From positions 62,001-126,000 of the forward strand of contig CBDUZW010000004.1 of NCBI GenBank assembly GCA_965371805.1: DNA of 64,000 nt, written 5' to 3'. Positions 8,394 to 17,650 of this stretch are shown piece by piece; the first letter of the stretch is position 1; every line of letters starts with the position of its first letter. A program made the position numbers and the translations under genes. The stretch comes from JAOZTV01 sp965371805. GTDB taxonomy: Bacteria; Acidobacteriota; Aminicenantia; UBA2199. The notes under the pieces were generated by a model that was not told the origin of the DNA, searched no databases, and saw nothing but the letters and a program-made list of their open reading frames with translations.

Positions 8394-10592
8394 ATGAGAA
8401 AAACATTTTTTTATATTGGCCTAGTAGTATTTTTTATAGTAATTGCACTTATAATTTTCTTAAATTTTTTTTATTCAGGAAAAAATTATAAATACCCTAT
8501 TAATTTTTTAAATAAATATGCAGTGGTTAAAGAATCTTCTTTTATGGAAACGCCTCAAAATGAACCTTTCTATTATTTTCAAAAAGGATGGCTTAAACGA
8601 GGGAAAAAGTATTTAATGATATTACCAAAATCAAGTATACGTTTTTTTTCAATTGAAAAAAAAAAACGTACGATTTATATAGAGTTATCGAAGGGCAATT
8701 TATTTAATGAGTTAAAAACAATTACTATAGAACTATTATTAAATGGAATTCACTTTAAAAATTTAGAAATTTCTACCAGAAATAATTCGTTTTTATTACC
8801 TGCCCCAAAAAAATTTATTAAAAAGGGCAATAATATTCTGGAATTGATAGTAAATAAAAAAAACCTTGATAAACAAAAACAACCAGGATATCTGTATCTA
8901 AATAAATTTTCTATCAAAAAATATAAAAGAACAAAAAACTTTTTATTTAAAAATAGTGATAATAGATCTGAAATTATTCAACCTTCACAAAGTCTTTTTG
9001 AATATTATGTTGTTCCAAAACGAAAAGAGACTTTTCATTATTCCTTTAAAGCTCGAAAGATTTTCAGTGCGGACAAAATAATTGGAAAAGTTCTTGTAAA
9101 ATTAAAAATAAAAAATAAGAAAGAGATAACTATAGCAGAATTTGTTTTATCAAATAATAGTAAAAATAAATATTATGGAAAATTTAAATTGGATGCATAT
9201 TCTGGTAAAATCGTAAGACTTTCATTTATTTTACTTTCTTCAAAAACGTATCTAACAGTTAAGTGGGAAAACCTTTTTATTGAAAAGGAAAATATTAATA
9301 ATGTTGTTAATAAGTCTATAAAGATGATGGAGAAAAAACCACATATATTTCTAATTTTAATTGATGCGGCAAGATATGATAGATTTGGGTTTTCTGGATT
9401 TAATAAAAAAGTTACCCCGATAATAAATAGATTTGCAAAAAAATCATATAATTTTATCAGTTTTTTTGCTCAGGCTCCCTATACAACTGCAAGTGTAGCG
9501 ACGATGCTTTCCGGTTTATACCCTGAGACACATACCGTAAGGTATAAAGATGATGAACTTCCTGAAAACGTCAGTACTATTTCACAGTATTTAAATAAAA
9601 ATGGATATATAACAAATGCGATATCTGGCAGCATTGCACTAACAAAAAATAATTTAATAAAGGATTTTAAAAAAACTTTAAATATCAGGAGCAAGAAAAA
9701 GTGGAGAGGATCAGCCATGCAAATCGAAAAGTTAAAAAAATTTATAGGAGGAAGTGATTTTTCTAAGCCTAATTTTTTCTATATTCATTTGTTACCTCCA
9801 CATGAACCTTATATTCCACCCGCACCTTTTAATGAAAATTTTACTAAGACATCCCTAAATAAGATGCGAAAAAGAATCGGCATAAGAGATAAAGCTAATC
9901 TCTATTTGAATATTGATAAAGAATATCTCTCTTATATCCATAAATGTTATTTAAATAATCTTAGTTATGCAGACTATCTGGTTGGAGAAATAATTGGCAA
10001 ACTTAAAGATAATGATATTTTCAATGATTCAATTATTATAATTTCCAGTGATCATGGAGAAGCTTTTTTTGAACATTCAAAGCTTGGTCATAATACAACT
10101 AATTATAATGAAATGATTCAAATTCCATTTCTTTTAAAGATGCCCCGGCAAAAAAAAGGAGTCCAAATCAAAAAGAACCATGGATTAATTGATTTAACAC
10201 CGACAATTCTGGAATTACTCAACATTAATTTCAAAATAAAAATGCAGGGAAGAAGTTTTGCACCTATTCTGTTCCAGGAAAAGTTTAAATTTAATAAAAG
10301 GTTCTTATATTCACGAACAGCTTCAAAAAATTTCAATTTAGCATTAATATATGGTGACTATAAATATATATATTATTCAGGAAGAGGAGAACTTTATAAT
10401 CTTAAAGATGATCCTGATGAATTAAATGATATTTCAAAGGAGAACCAACTTCTTGCAGGATTGCTAAGACAAGAAGCTTTTATAAAAATATTTGAAAGCA
10501 ACAGAATAAAAAAGCAATATAATATTAAGGGAAAACAAGTTAAAGATAAAAATAGATATCTGGAAGAACTTAAAAGCCTGGGATATTTATAG
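8394..10592 (+). CDS. Membrane-anchored sulfatase-fold (alkaline phosphatase superfamily) hydrolase/transferase
   Basis: 732 residues. One N-terminal membrane anchor (about 5-27) is followed by a lysine-rich beta-type region (about 30-300) of unknown role, then a sulfatase-fold domain (about 315-640). Metal-site motifs are seen: LILIDAARYDR, SSDHGEAF and LGHNT. At the nucleophile position, where sulfatases have Cys/Ser-x-Pro-x-Arg, the sequence is TTASVATMLSGLYP. That is Thr with no Pro or Arg, so formylglycine chemistry is unlikely. A phospho- or phosphoethanolamine-transferase-like reaction, as in LTA synthase and EptA (which use Thr), is more plausible. It ends in LKSLGYL, shared with the enzymes at 11018 and 22918. 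Substrate unknown; likely periplasmic glycan or lipid. Confidence 0.8.
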   Translation: MRKTFFYIGLVVFFIVIALIIFLNFFYSGKNYKYPINFLNKYAVVKESSFMETPQNEPFYYFQKGWLKRGKKYLMILPKSSIRFFSIEKKKRTIYIELSKGNLFNELKTITIELLLNGIHFKNLEISTRNNSFLLPAPKKFIKKGNNILELIVNKKNLDKQKQPGYLYLNKFSIKKYKRTKNFLFKNSDNRSEIIQPSQSLFEYYVVPKRKETFHYSFKARKIFSADKIIGKVLVKLKIKNKKEITIAEFVLSNNSKNKYYGKFKLDAYSGKIVRLSFILLSSKTYLTVKWENLFIEKENINNVVNKSIKMMEKKPHIFLILIDAARYDRFGFSGFNKKVTPIINRFAKKSYNFISFFAQAPYTTASVATMLSGLYPETHTVRYKDDELPENVSTISQYLNKNGYITNAISGSIALTKNNLIKDFKKTLNIRSKKKWRGSAMQIEKLKKFIGGSDFSKPNFFYIHLLPPHEPYIPPAPFNENFTKTSLNKMRKRIGIRDKANLYLNIDKEYLSYIHKCYLNNLSYADYLVGEIIGKLKDNDIFNDSIIIISSDHGEAFFEHSKLGHNTTNYNEMIQIPFLLKMPRQKKGVQIKKNHGLIDLTPTILELLNINFKIKMQGRSFAPILFQEKFKFNKRFLYSRTASKNFNLALIYGDYKYIYYSGRGELYNLKDDPDELNDISKENQLLAGLLRQEAFIKIFESNRIKKQYNIKGKQVKDKNRYLEELKSLGYL

Positions 10593-10713
10593 TAATATAT
10601 ATTTATGTATTTTTAAGTCAATTCTAATTTCTGACTAAAAAATTTCCATAAAATATAAGAGCGTATAATAAAAATATTACTACCCTTTAATAAATTGTAA
10701 AGAGAGGTTTTGC

Positions 10714-10965
10714 TTGAACAGTATCGGTTCAAACATTGACATTTCTCCAACTATCCTGCCTTTTATTGGATACACAGAAGAGGTTGGATTAGGGCGGAAT
10801 TTACTCAAGTATATAAAATCCGACAAATTAATTAAAAATTACAAGGAATACCGGGAAAAACAGAGAAGATTAAATCGAGAGATAAAATATACAGAAATGA
10901 TGAAATTTGAGGCAATAAGTACTTTTACTTCTAATGAGATCCATCAATTATTAAAAATTAAATAA
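10714..10965 (+). pseudogene. C-terminal remnant of a sulfatase-fold enzyme
   Basis: Short reading frame of 83 codons from TTG 10714. Its first third, NIDISPTILPFIGY followed by GLGRNLL, matches the segment after the catalytic core of sulfatase-fold enzymes (compare LIDLTPTILELL in the gene just upstream and LMDIFPTILNYV in the gene just downstream). All catalytic motifs are absent. The rest is charged and helical. It lies between two intact family members and is most simply a deletion remnant of a third tandem copy. A purine-rich AGAGAGG upstream means expression as a small protein cannot be excluded. Confidence 0.5.
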
Positions 10966-10982
10966 TTCCAGAATTGAAATAT

Positions 10983-11011
10983 TAGACCCATTATATTAAT
11001 TATGATATAAT
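10983..11011 (+). promoter_or_regulatory. Promoter with perfect -10, leaderless start predicted
   Basis: TATAAT at 11006-11011 with a partial -35 (TAGACC, 10983-10988) at 17-nt spacing. ATG 11018 is 6 nt beyond the -10 box. No ribosome-binding site is visible. Confidence 0.55.
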
Positions 11012-11017
11012 GCTTTA

Positions 11018-12412
11018 ATGACTAAAAAAAAGGGAAGATTAAAGATATATATATTAACAATATTTGTATTGATTGGTTTAAGTATAATGTTATTACTATT
11101 TACAAAAAAGAATAATTATAAAGATTTACATATAGAAAAGCCTAATATAATTTTTATAACTATTGATACGCTTAGAGCAGATCATATGGGTACTTATGGA
11201 TATAAGTATGAAACTACACCCAATATAGATAGATTCTCAAAAGATGCCGTTGTCTTTGAATATGCAACAACACCAATGCCAAAAACATCAGCAGCATTCG
11301 CCTCTATAATGACAGGTCTTCATCCTTTCGTTCATAAGACAAGACCAATTAGAAGTGTTTTAAGAAAAAAATGGCAAACCATTGCAGAATCACTAAAAAT
11401 CAGTAATTATAATACTCATGCAATTGTAGACAATTCCAATCTCTCTCCAAAATTTCATTTTAATAAAGGCTTCGACAGTTTTACATGTGTTTGGGATAAA
11501 ATTAATGATCAATTAGAATCAACTGACTATATAACTACAGAAATGATAAAATTTTTAAATCAAAATAGAAAAGAACCATTTTTTCTATGGGCTCATTATA
11601 TTGAACCGCATGCTCCCTATCTTCCTCCAGAACAGTTTATAAAAAACTCTTATCCTAAAGGAAGAAACATAAAAAAAATTGTTAAAAAAATTATTATAGG
11701 CACAAGTGTTGAAAAAAAAAAAATAAAGACCACCCACCCTTTTGAAGGACATTATCTTTCATTGTATGATGCTTCCATCAGATATAATGATAATGAAATT
11801 GGAAAGATAATTGATCTATTTTATAAGAAGAAACTTAATAAAAATACTATATTGATTATTGCCTCAGACCATGGAGAAGAACTTGGAGAACATAATCTTT
11901 TTTTTGATCATGGTTATCTCACATTTCCATCCAGTATTAGGGTTCCTCTTATTATCTATCTGCCGGGAAAAGAAGGATATAGAGAGAAAAAACCTGTAAG
12001 TTTGATGGATATTTTTCCTACTATCCTTAATTATGTAAAAGTAAAACAACCATATGAAATACAAGGCAAAAATCTCTTTTCAGAACATTCTAAAAACAGA
12101 GAATTTTATATTTATGGAAGTCAGAGTTTATCTGTTTTATTAAGTAATGGCAATATATATACTGAAATAAGAGAGCCTTTTTCAAAGAAATTAAACGTTC
12201 CAAGGAAGTATTTTTATAATATTTTTAGTGAAGCTCTAGAAAAAGAAAATCTATGGACTAGGAATAAAGTTTTAGCAAAATCCATGAAACGTAGATATGA
12301 AAAATATCATGTTTTTAATCCATATCCACCCCATCACAAAAAAAAAGAAAAAAAGCCTAAACTTTCAAAAAAAGAATTAAAAAAATTAAAAACTCTAGGT
12401 TATATTGAATAA
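11018..12412 (+). CDS. Membrane-anchored sulfatase-fold enzyme
   Basis: 464 residues: one N-terminal transmembrane anchor (about 9-28), then a nearly complete sulfatase-fold domain. The metal site is visible as ITIDTLRADHMG (about 48-59), ASDHGEELGEH (about 286-296) and FDHGYL. The nucleophile region reads PKTSAAFASIMTGLHP, with Thr in place of the sulfatase Cys/Ser and no following Pro-x-Arg, which argues against an active sulfatase. HYIEPHAPYLPP is the conserved substrate/metal loop of the family. The C-terminus is Lys-rich and ends in LKTLGYIE, the same tail as its paralogues. Likely periplasmic, acting on an envelope polymer; substrate unknown. It lies downstream of the decayed fragment at 10714. 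Confidence 0.8.
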   Translation: MTKKKGRLKIYILTIFVLIGLSIMLLLFTKKNNYKDLHIEKPNIIFITIDTLRADHMGTYGYKYETTPNIDRFSKDAVVFEYATTPMPKTSAAFASIMTGLHPFVHKTRPIRSVLRKKWQTIAESLKISNYNTHAIVDNSNLSPKFHFNKGFDSFTCVWDKINDQLESTDYITTEMIKFLNQNRKEPFFLWAHYIEPHAPYLPPEQFIKNSYPKGRNIKKIVKKIIIGTSVEKKKIKTTHPFEGHYLSLYDASIRYNDNEIGKIIDLFYKKKLNKNTILIIASDHGEELGEHNLFFDHGYLTFPSSIRVPLIIYLPGKEGYREKKPVSLMDIFPTILNYVKVKQPYEIQGKNLFSEHSKNREFYIYGSQSLSVLLSNGNIYTEIREPFSKKLNVPRKYFYNIFSEALEKENLWTRNKVLAKSMKRRYEKYHVFNPYPPHHKKKEKKPKLSKKELKKLKTLGYIE

Positions 12413-12432
12413 GAAGAATATATATCTATTTA

Positions 12433-13368
12433 TTAAAAGCTAATTCCGATAATAAAGCGTATCCCTGATAAACCCATACTCATTTTTTCTAAATTTTGCA
12501 GTTCGCCGTTATCTGGATTATTCAGCAGGTCCCAGGTTGGAATCCAGGTTGAATTATAAGGGTTTGTCTCATATTTATATACAATCCCCTCTGTATTAAT
12601 TGCATTATTCTCATCAGATCTTAGAACAGATTTTTCACCTTTAAATGATGAAACATTTAAATATGAGTATTCTAATTTAGCTATTGCATTAAGATTTTTT
12701 GTAATCTTTATTGAATATTTGATCCCTAATTTTAATCCAACTGGATTTGCAGTTGTATTAATGATTGTTTTAGTGCTATTGCTGTTTAGTCCATGAAAAG
12801 TTATGTTTTCAATATAATGGTGTTTGAGTAAAGTTATATTAGCCTCCAGATATGCAGCAAATTTAGAAAAGCGATACTCTGCACCTATATAAGGAGAATA
12901 ATATTGAATGTTACTATCTAAGTCAACTGAAATAATTTCAGTTAAATTCTGTCCCCAATCTACTAAATGATTTTGGGTAAACTTATTAATAGTCTTAAAA
13001 TATTCTACCCCCAGTCTTAAATAGATTTTATTTTTCAAATGGTAATTTATTGATAGGTTTAATGGTATAGCGTTGTATGTATCACTAACATCACCTGTTT
13101 GGCTGTATGCAATATTGTAAAAGTCGGAATACTGTTTTAGAATAGCTCCGACTGAATTTGCTCTTAAAATTAAATCCGGGTAGGATGAACGGGACAGATA
13201 CCCACTGAATTCAAAATTAATTTTACTGAAAAATGATTTAGGTGTTTCTTTAGCAATAAGGGGAGTTTTTTTTGGCTCAGTGGTAGAAGTATCCTGATTG
13301 TTTATAGCAATTATTTGAATTTTTAATAGAAATATAATTATAAAAAGGATAAATAAAAATTTTTTCAT
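12433..13368 (-). CDS. Outer-membrane beta-barrel protein
   Basis: 311 residues. A signal peptide (about 1-21) is followed by a low-complexity Thr/Pro linker, then a barrel-like region with repeated amphipathic strands: INYHLKNKIYLRLGVEY, YSPYIGAEYRFS and LKLGIKYSIKI. It ends in IIGISF with a terminal Phe, typical of BAM-inserted proteins. ATG 13368 follows GAGGA. It is directly downstream of the SGNH hydrolase gene (10-nt gap), so the two are almost certainly co-transcribed. No family name can be assigned. Pairing with a secreted SGNH hydrolase suggests a shared role in envelope or extracellular glycan handling, which is inference. Confidence 0.72.
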   Translation of the reverse strand: MKKFLFILFIIIFLLKIQIIAINNQDTSTTEPKKTPLIAKETPKSFFSKINFEFSGYLSRSSYPDLILRANSVGAILKQYSDFYNIAYSQTGDVSDTYNAIPLNLSINYHLKNKIYLRLGVEYFKTINKFTQNHLVDWGQNLTEIISVDLDSNIQYYSPYIGAEYRFSKFAAYLEANITLLKHHYIENITFHGLNSNSTKTIINTTANPVGLKLGIKYSIKITKNLNAIAKLEYSYLNVSSFKGEKSVLRSDENNAINTEGIVYKYETNPYNSTWIPTWDLLNNPDNGELQNLEKMSMGLSGIRFIIGISF

Positions 13369-13378
13369 GTTTTCCTCG

Positions 13379-14929
13379 TTAATCTCTAAGTTTTACTTCA
13401 AACACTTCTGAAAATTCACTAGAGACATCATTGTTATTGACAGTTTTAATTTTTAAATATAGACTGTTATTTGAAAATGGATTAATTTTAAACTCCTGAG
13501 AATTAATTTCAGTTGAAAGACTGTTACTGAAATCTTTATTAAAAAAACTAAATTCAATAACCCAATGACTAAAAGTTTCTGCAATATTTTCATCCCATGC
13601 AATTTTAATTAATGTTTGAGTTTTATTAAGGATATGAATATTCGTTGGAATTGCAGGAGCAATTTTCTTTATGTATTCAAACCAATGAACTGCCATTAGA
13701 TGATATCCTTCTTCTGACGGATGAACATTGTCAGACATAAGAGACATGTATCCGCCCTCTTCTTCTGGAAATAAACTGAATAAATTCCAAAAATCAATAA
13801 CAGGAATTTGTAGAGATTCAGCAATGTCCTTAATTCCATCATTTATTTGTATCGCTCTGCTCCTTAGTATACCTACCCCTGTCCATCCATTCCTTGGTAT
13901 AAGAGTAGATATAATTGGATACATTCCATAATCCAATGATGATTTTATCATATATCTAATATTGAAAAGAACACTTGATATCGGAACTTCAGTATGAATT
14001 GCATCATTCGTTCCATAGTGAAAAAGTAGATATTTTGCATTATGTTTCTTCAAAATAGGATCAAAAAATTCAACAGCTTCATAGGTTTGGGTCCCTGGAT
14101 AACCTTCATTAATTGTATTTGCACTATAAAGATTTTCATTTATCATTATATCAAGTCGTGGTACATATCCAAGAGATTGAGCGGGTTGTTTATTAATATA
14201 ACCATATGTAATGCTATCTCCAAAACATAAAAAATCATTATAACTTAATGAATGAGGATAGGTTGGTAGCGGGGTGTCTCGAATAAGAGGCTCTCTTTTA
14301 CTCTTTTTATATTTTAATTTTGAAATGTCAGTTGTATAATCATAAAGAAATGACTCAAAATCAATATATTTAGCTTTGTAAATTCCTTGAGAAAAGGCAA
14401 GAAACTTTATTTCTACCCCTTTTTCTGTTTTTAGTTTCTCAAGTTTAAAGATAGGGACATCTGAGCTGACCTTTTTAATCAATTCCCCTGTTTGAAAATC
14501 CAGAACAACTATGGAAAAATCTTCAGTCAAAAATAAAATATATGTGGAACTATAATCAATAAGGATTGGAGTGTAAAAAGAAGTTTCGGAATTTGTTTTA
14601 ATTATATATTCAGCTGTTTTTGTTTCAAGAATTAGATTGTTTTTTTTAGTGTTGATATCTAATTGAAGTTTAAAAGCATAAAATGATCCCAGATTTGTAC
14701 TGTATCCGGTGTTAAGTATAGCTTCATAATCAGATTTAGATTCAGAATGAAAAACAATTTTATTGTTTGACGAAATGACATCGACTTTTTTAAGTGATTG
14801 TATATAAGTAAAGACGTCTTTATTGATCTTAATTTTGCCTACTATTGTATTCTTTAAACTATTCTCTTCTAACATCAATATTGATGTTAGAAGTAGAAAA
14901 AATATCAGACTAAAAATAAATCTTTTCAT
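13379..14929 (-). CDS. Secreted SGNH/GDSL hydrolase with FN3-like tail
   Basis: Exported esterase or acetyl-hydrolase of 516 residues. Signal peptide about 1-20. Residues about 25-215 form a beta-rich domain of unknown type. The SGNH core spans about 228-415: block I FGDSITYG with the catalytic Ser, block II Gly in EGYPGTQTYEA, block III HYGTNDA with the catalytic Asn, and block V DNVHPSEEGY with the Asp/His pair. All four catalytic blocks are intact. The last about 90 residues look like a fibronectin-III domain (IKIAWDENIAETFSHWVIEF). ATG 14929 is preceded by AAGGAAGG. It forms an operon with the barrel protein at 12433-13368. Deacetylation of a glycan is plausible but unproven. Confidence 0.82.
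   Translation of the reverse strand: MKRFIFSLIFFLLLTSILMLEENSLKNTIVGKIKINKDVFTYIQSLKKVDVISSNNKIVFHSESKSDYEAILNTGYSTNLGSFYAFKLQLDINTKKNNLILETKTAEYIIKTNSETSFYTPILIDYSSTYILFLTEDFSIVVLDFQTGELIKKVSSDVPIFKLEKLKTEKGVEIKFLAFSQGIYKAKYIDFESFLYDYTTDISKLKYKKSKREPLIRDTPLPTYPHSLSYNDFLCFGDSITYGYINKQPAQSLGYVPRLDIMINENLYSANTINEGYPGTQTYEAVEFFDPILKKHNAKYLLFHYGTNDAIHTEVPISSVLFNIRYMIKSSLDYGMYPIISTLIPRNGWTGVGILRSRAIQINDGIKDIAESLQIPVIDFWNLFSLFPEEEGGYMSLMSDNVHPSEEGYHLMAVHWFEYIKKIAPAIPTNIHILNKTQTLIKIAWDENIAETFSHWVIEFSFFNKDFSNSLSTEINSQEFKINPFSNNSLYLKIKTVNNNDVSSEFSEVFEVKLRD
14866..14893. repeat. Perfect 28-bp palindrome inside the signal-peptide codons
   Basis: Half-site CTTCTAACATCAAT is followed immediately by its exact reverse complement. 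It lies 37-64 nt inside the SGNH hydrolase gene, in the codons for the signal-peptide cleavage region, and would form a strong hairpin near the 5' end of the mRNA. Confidence 0.85.
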
Positions 14930-14966
14930 TTAACCCTTCCTTGTATGAACAAACTTAAACTTTCTA

Positions 14967-16718
14967 TTATTCAAATAATGGACTCAGGTGTCCTTCTGAG
15001 TCGACTGTTCTTATAAGATAAAAATAATTATAATTTGCATCTATATTATCAGAATAATCAACAAAACTAAAAACTGCTGAATCTACTTCAGAAACAAAAG
15101 AGTACTCTGAGGCATCGTTTGGAGGGTAGGTTCCTGTCTGTAAAGCTCTCCATATCTGATATTTGCTTGTCTGATATCCATTAGCTTCATTTTCAGGATT
15201 AGCACTCCATTCCACCTTATACCCGATTCTATTATATATTAAGGTTTTTACTTCAATTTTTTTTGGAGTACCATAAAGGATTGCACTATAAGGAGCTTTA
15301 ATATTGATAGTTTTATATCCAATACCTAACTTCTCGCTTTCAGTTTTTATAGTAAGTTTTACTTCAATATCTTTACGGAAAACCATATAAGTGTGAGTAA
15401 TGGTGGGGTCAGAAGATGTCTCAGTTGTTCCATCTCCAAATTCCCATGTATAACTTTCTACAGGCTCTGAATTGGGGATTTCCGTTATGGATGCATCAAA
15501 TGTGACTTCTGTATCAAAAAAGACTGGAGAAGGGTTTATTGAAAAGTCAGTTTCAAATCCTCCACCACCTTTTATTTCACCCGAGGCAATTAATTTTACA
15601 CTATTTGGAGTTCCATAAACGATAACAGCTGCTTCACCATTTGCAGATAAATCTATGGCCATACTCATAGGCTTGCTAACTCCGGGAAGTCTCTTATCTC
15701 CACTCCAAACTCCATCTTTATTCTTCCAATTATATGGTATTGACAGACCTCCAGAGGTTACTCCTAATTGAGAAGCATACAGAATACTGCCGCCTCTTGT
15801 TGCAAGATTTGAAAAGTGATATGTATTTGCTGGAAGCATTTGATGTCCTCGTGTAAATGTTTCGCCATCCCATTTGAAGTGCCAGGGAGTTCTTTTTCCT
15901 GTTCCAAATTCATCATGATAAAAATAATTTGGATGTCCATCATCATCGATTGCGATTCTAGGTCTTGCGACATCATGGTTACTGACCAATGCCTTTATAT
16001 TTGTCCACTTAGCGGTTGCAGTTGTTTTTCTTTGAGCTGTACCTAAGAAATATTTCACTCCACCAGGACGCCATTGATAATCAATATAAATTGTGTCACC
16101 TGAAATACCGATATCAGGGTGTTTTTGTCTTCCCCCCATTGGGAAAACCACATTTCCAACCTTACTTCCAATCTTATAGACTAACTTACAGACTACTGGG
16201 CCCCAATCCATGAAAACAACAAAAACATTTCCCTTATCATCTACATCCATATGAAGATCTTCTACTTCTGCACCACTTATTCCACCGCCCAGATCATAAA
16301 TCTGTGACCATTCACTACCATTAAATTTTCTATATTTAATTTTATGGCCATGATCATTACTTTTTGGGTGCTCTGTCCATGCTACATGAACTATGCCATC
16401 CTTTATTTGAACATGAGGAAAATAGGATTCCTGACTTGGAGATTGAGAAACATTACCATCATTAGCGCCGACAGATGTAACTTTTTTTCCATCATATTTT
16501 TTTATAAAAATATCACTAATCTGTTTTCCAGAATCTCTTCGTTTATAAACAATATAAACATGTCCGGTTTCCTGCTCGATTCTTGCAGCGATATTTTTAT
16601 AATTATAGGAGTTTGAAAATTCTACGGTAACCGGACTCTCCCATGCATAAATATTAAATATAGATAAAAATAATATAACTGACAAAAATATCATAATTAA
16701 ATTTAGATTTCTTTTCAT
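14967..16718 (-). CDS. Secreted beta-propeller/PKD-domain protein, paralogue of 5598-7556
   Basis: 583 residues with a signal peptide (cleavage near NIYA). A propeller-like region (about 30-370) is closely related to the protein at 5598-7556: both share HVAWTE/HLAWCD, a VEDLHMDVD/IEDLRIAVD strand, GNVFVVFM and HPDI/HPDV. A single PKD domain (about 385-470) has YTWEFGDG, one fewer than the paralogue. A fibronectin-III-like C-terminal domain follows, with QTSKYQIWRALQTG and RTVDSEGHLSPLFE. ATG 16718 has AAGGAG, with a TATAAT-like box further upstream. Likely cell-surface or extracellular; ligand unknown. Loss or gain of one PKD repeat is the main difference between the copies. Confidence 0.8.
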   Translation of the reverse strand: MKRNLNLIMIFLSVILFLSIFNIYAWESPVTVEFSNSYNYKNIAARIEQETGHVYIVYKRRDSGKQISDIFIKKYDGKKVTSVGANDGNVSQSPSQESYFPHVQIKDGIVHVAWTEHPKSNDHGHKIKYRKFNGSEWSQIYDLGGGISGAEVEDLHMDVDDKGNVFVVFMDWGPVVCKLVYKIGSKVGNVVFPMGGRQKHPDIGISGDTIYIDYQWRPGGVKYFLGTAQRKTTATAKWTNIKALVSNHDVARPRIAIDDDGHPNYFYHDEFGTGKRTPWHFKWDGETFTRGHQMLPANTYHFSNLATRGGSILYASQLGVTSGGLSIPYNWKNKDGVWSGDKRLPGVSKPMSMAIDLSANGEAAVIVYGTPNSVKLIASGEIKGGGGFETDFSINPSPVFFDTEVTFDASITEIPNSEPVESYTWEFGDGTTETSSDPTITHTYMVFRKDIEVKLTIKTESEKLGIGYKTINIKAPYSAILYGTPKKIEVKTLIYNRIGYKVEWSANPENEANGYQTSKYQIWRALQTGTYPPNDASEYSFVSEVDSAVFSFVDYSDNIDANYNYFYLIRTVDSEGHLSPLFE

Positions 16719-16766
16719 TTGCTTACTCCTTATTGAAATATATTATAATACAAAGGCAGCTATGTA

Positions 16767-17627
16767 TTAATAATTTTCCCTTTTTATTCTTTTTCTATCA
16801 ACCCTACGTCTATTCCCGTTTCTTGAGTTTAGTTTATCTTTCTGTTTTTTAAAGTATATTCTTGTCACTTTTCTCATGCTAATTTCAGATTTGTTCTGAA
16901 ATATAATTCTTCCTTCTTCAAAATCTAGTGCTGCGATTTTTTTCTGAATATATTTTCCATCATTTAGAAAAACTGTATCCAGTCTATAATTCAGATATTT
17001 TTTTTCATCAGGAAAGTTTCTCTTCCTGTTTTCAAAATTTATCATCACAATATCTTTTGTATTAATCTGTAAATCATCAACAAATCCAGTTTTTATTCTA
17101 TTATAGTACTTTATATCAATGTTCTTCACTTTTCCATCTACCAGAAAAGTAGTGTAGTTTATAACCTCGTTATCAACAAAATTATTTCTATCTCTATATG
17201 CTTTTGGGAGAATAGTACAACAAAAATAAATCCTCTTAATTTTAGACACATGTATATCTCGTGAGTGTTTAAATCTGAATACTTTAAATTTTGTACTGTA
17301 GGTTATAACAGTATCATAGAATGCCTGTCCATTTTTAAGAAAAATAGTATCTGATTTTCTTTTTAATAACTTTCTCTCATTGGGGTAATTCCAATTATTA
17401 TTCATGAAATTTAACATCCAGACATTACGAAGATTGAATTTTCCCTGATTAAGAAAACCAATTTTCGGGTGCCTGGTGCTCATGAAATTTACTATTCCTG
17501 TAACCTTATTTCCACCCTTAAAAAATGCAGCGCATTTGGCAAGCATTTTAAAATTTGCTTGCCTGGCTAATCCATTAAATGCCAGTACAATAATTAAACT
17601 TAATAAAATAACAATTCTTTTTTTCAT
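16767..17627 (-). CDS. Exported protein with an internal duplication, function unknown
   Basis: 286 residues from ATG 17627, chosen because GGAG lies 6 nt upstream; an in-frame ATG 17639 would place that GGAG inside the gene. The signal peptide is MKKRIVILLSLIIVLAFNGLA. The mature part contains two related units of about 95 residues. Each has a segment like WMLNFMNNNWNYPNERKLL or MINFENRKRNFPDEKKYL, then DTIFLKNGQ or DTVFLNDGK, and ends in KIKRIYF or KVTRIYF. Such short beta motifs (hydrophobic strand, 'FLKDG', 'IYF') resemble Sm-like or barrel repeats but match no family I can name. It is Lys/Arg rich with a very basic C-terminus. It lies 23 nt downstream of the adaptor fusion gene and is probably in its operon. 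Confidence 0.7.
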   Translation of the reverse strand: MKKRIVILLSLIIVLAFNGLARQANFKMLAKCAAFFKGGNKVTGIVNFMSTRHPKIGFLNQGKFNLRNVWMLNFMNNNWNYPNERKLLKRKSDTIFLKNGQAFYDTVITYSTKFKVFRFKHSRDIHVSKIKRIYFCCTILPKAYRDRNNFVDNEVINYTTFLVDGKVKNIDIKYYNRIKTGFVDDLQINTKDIVMINFENRKRNFPDEKKYLNYRLDTVFLNDGKYIQKKIAALDFEEGRIIFQNKSEISMRKVTRIYFKKQKDKLNSRNGNRRRVDRKRIKRENY

Positions 17628-17650
17628 TTTATTCTCCATTATATATATAT

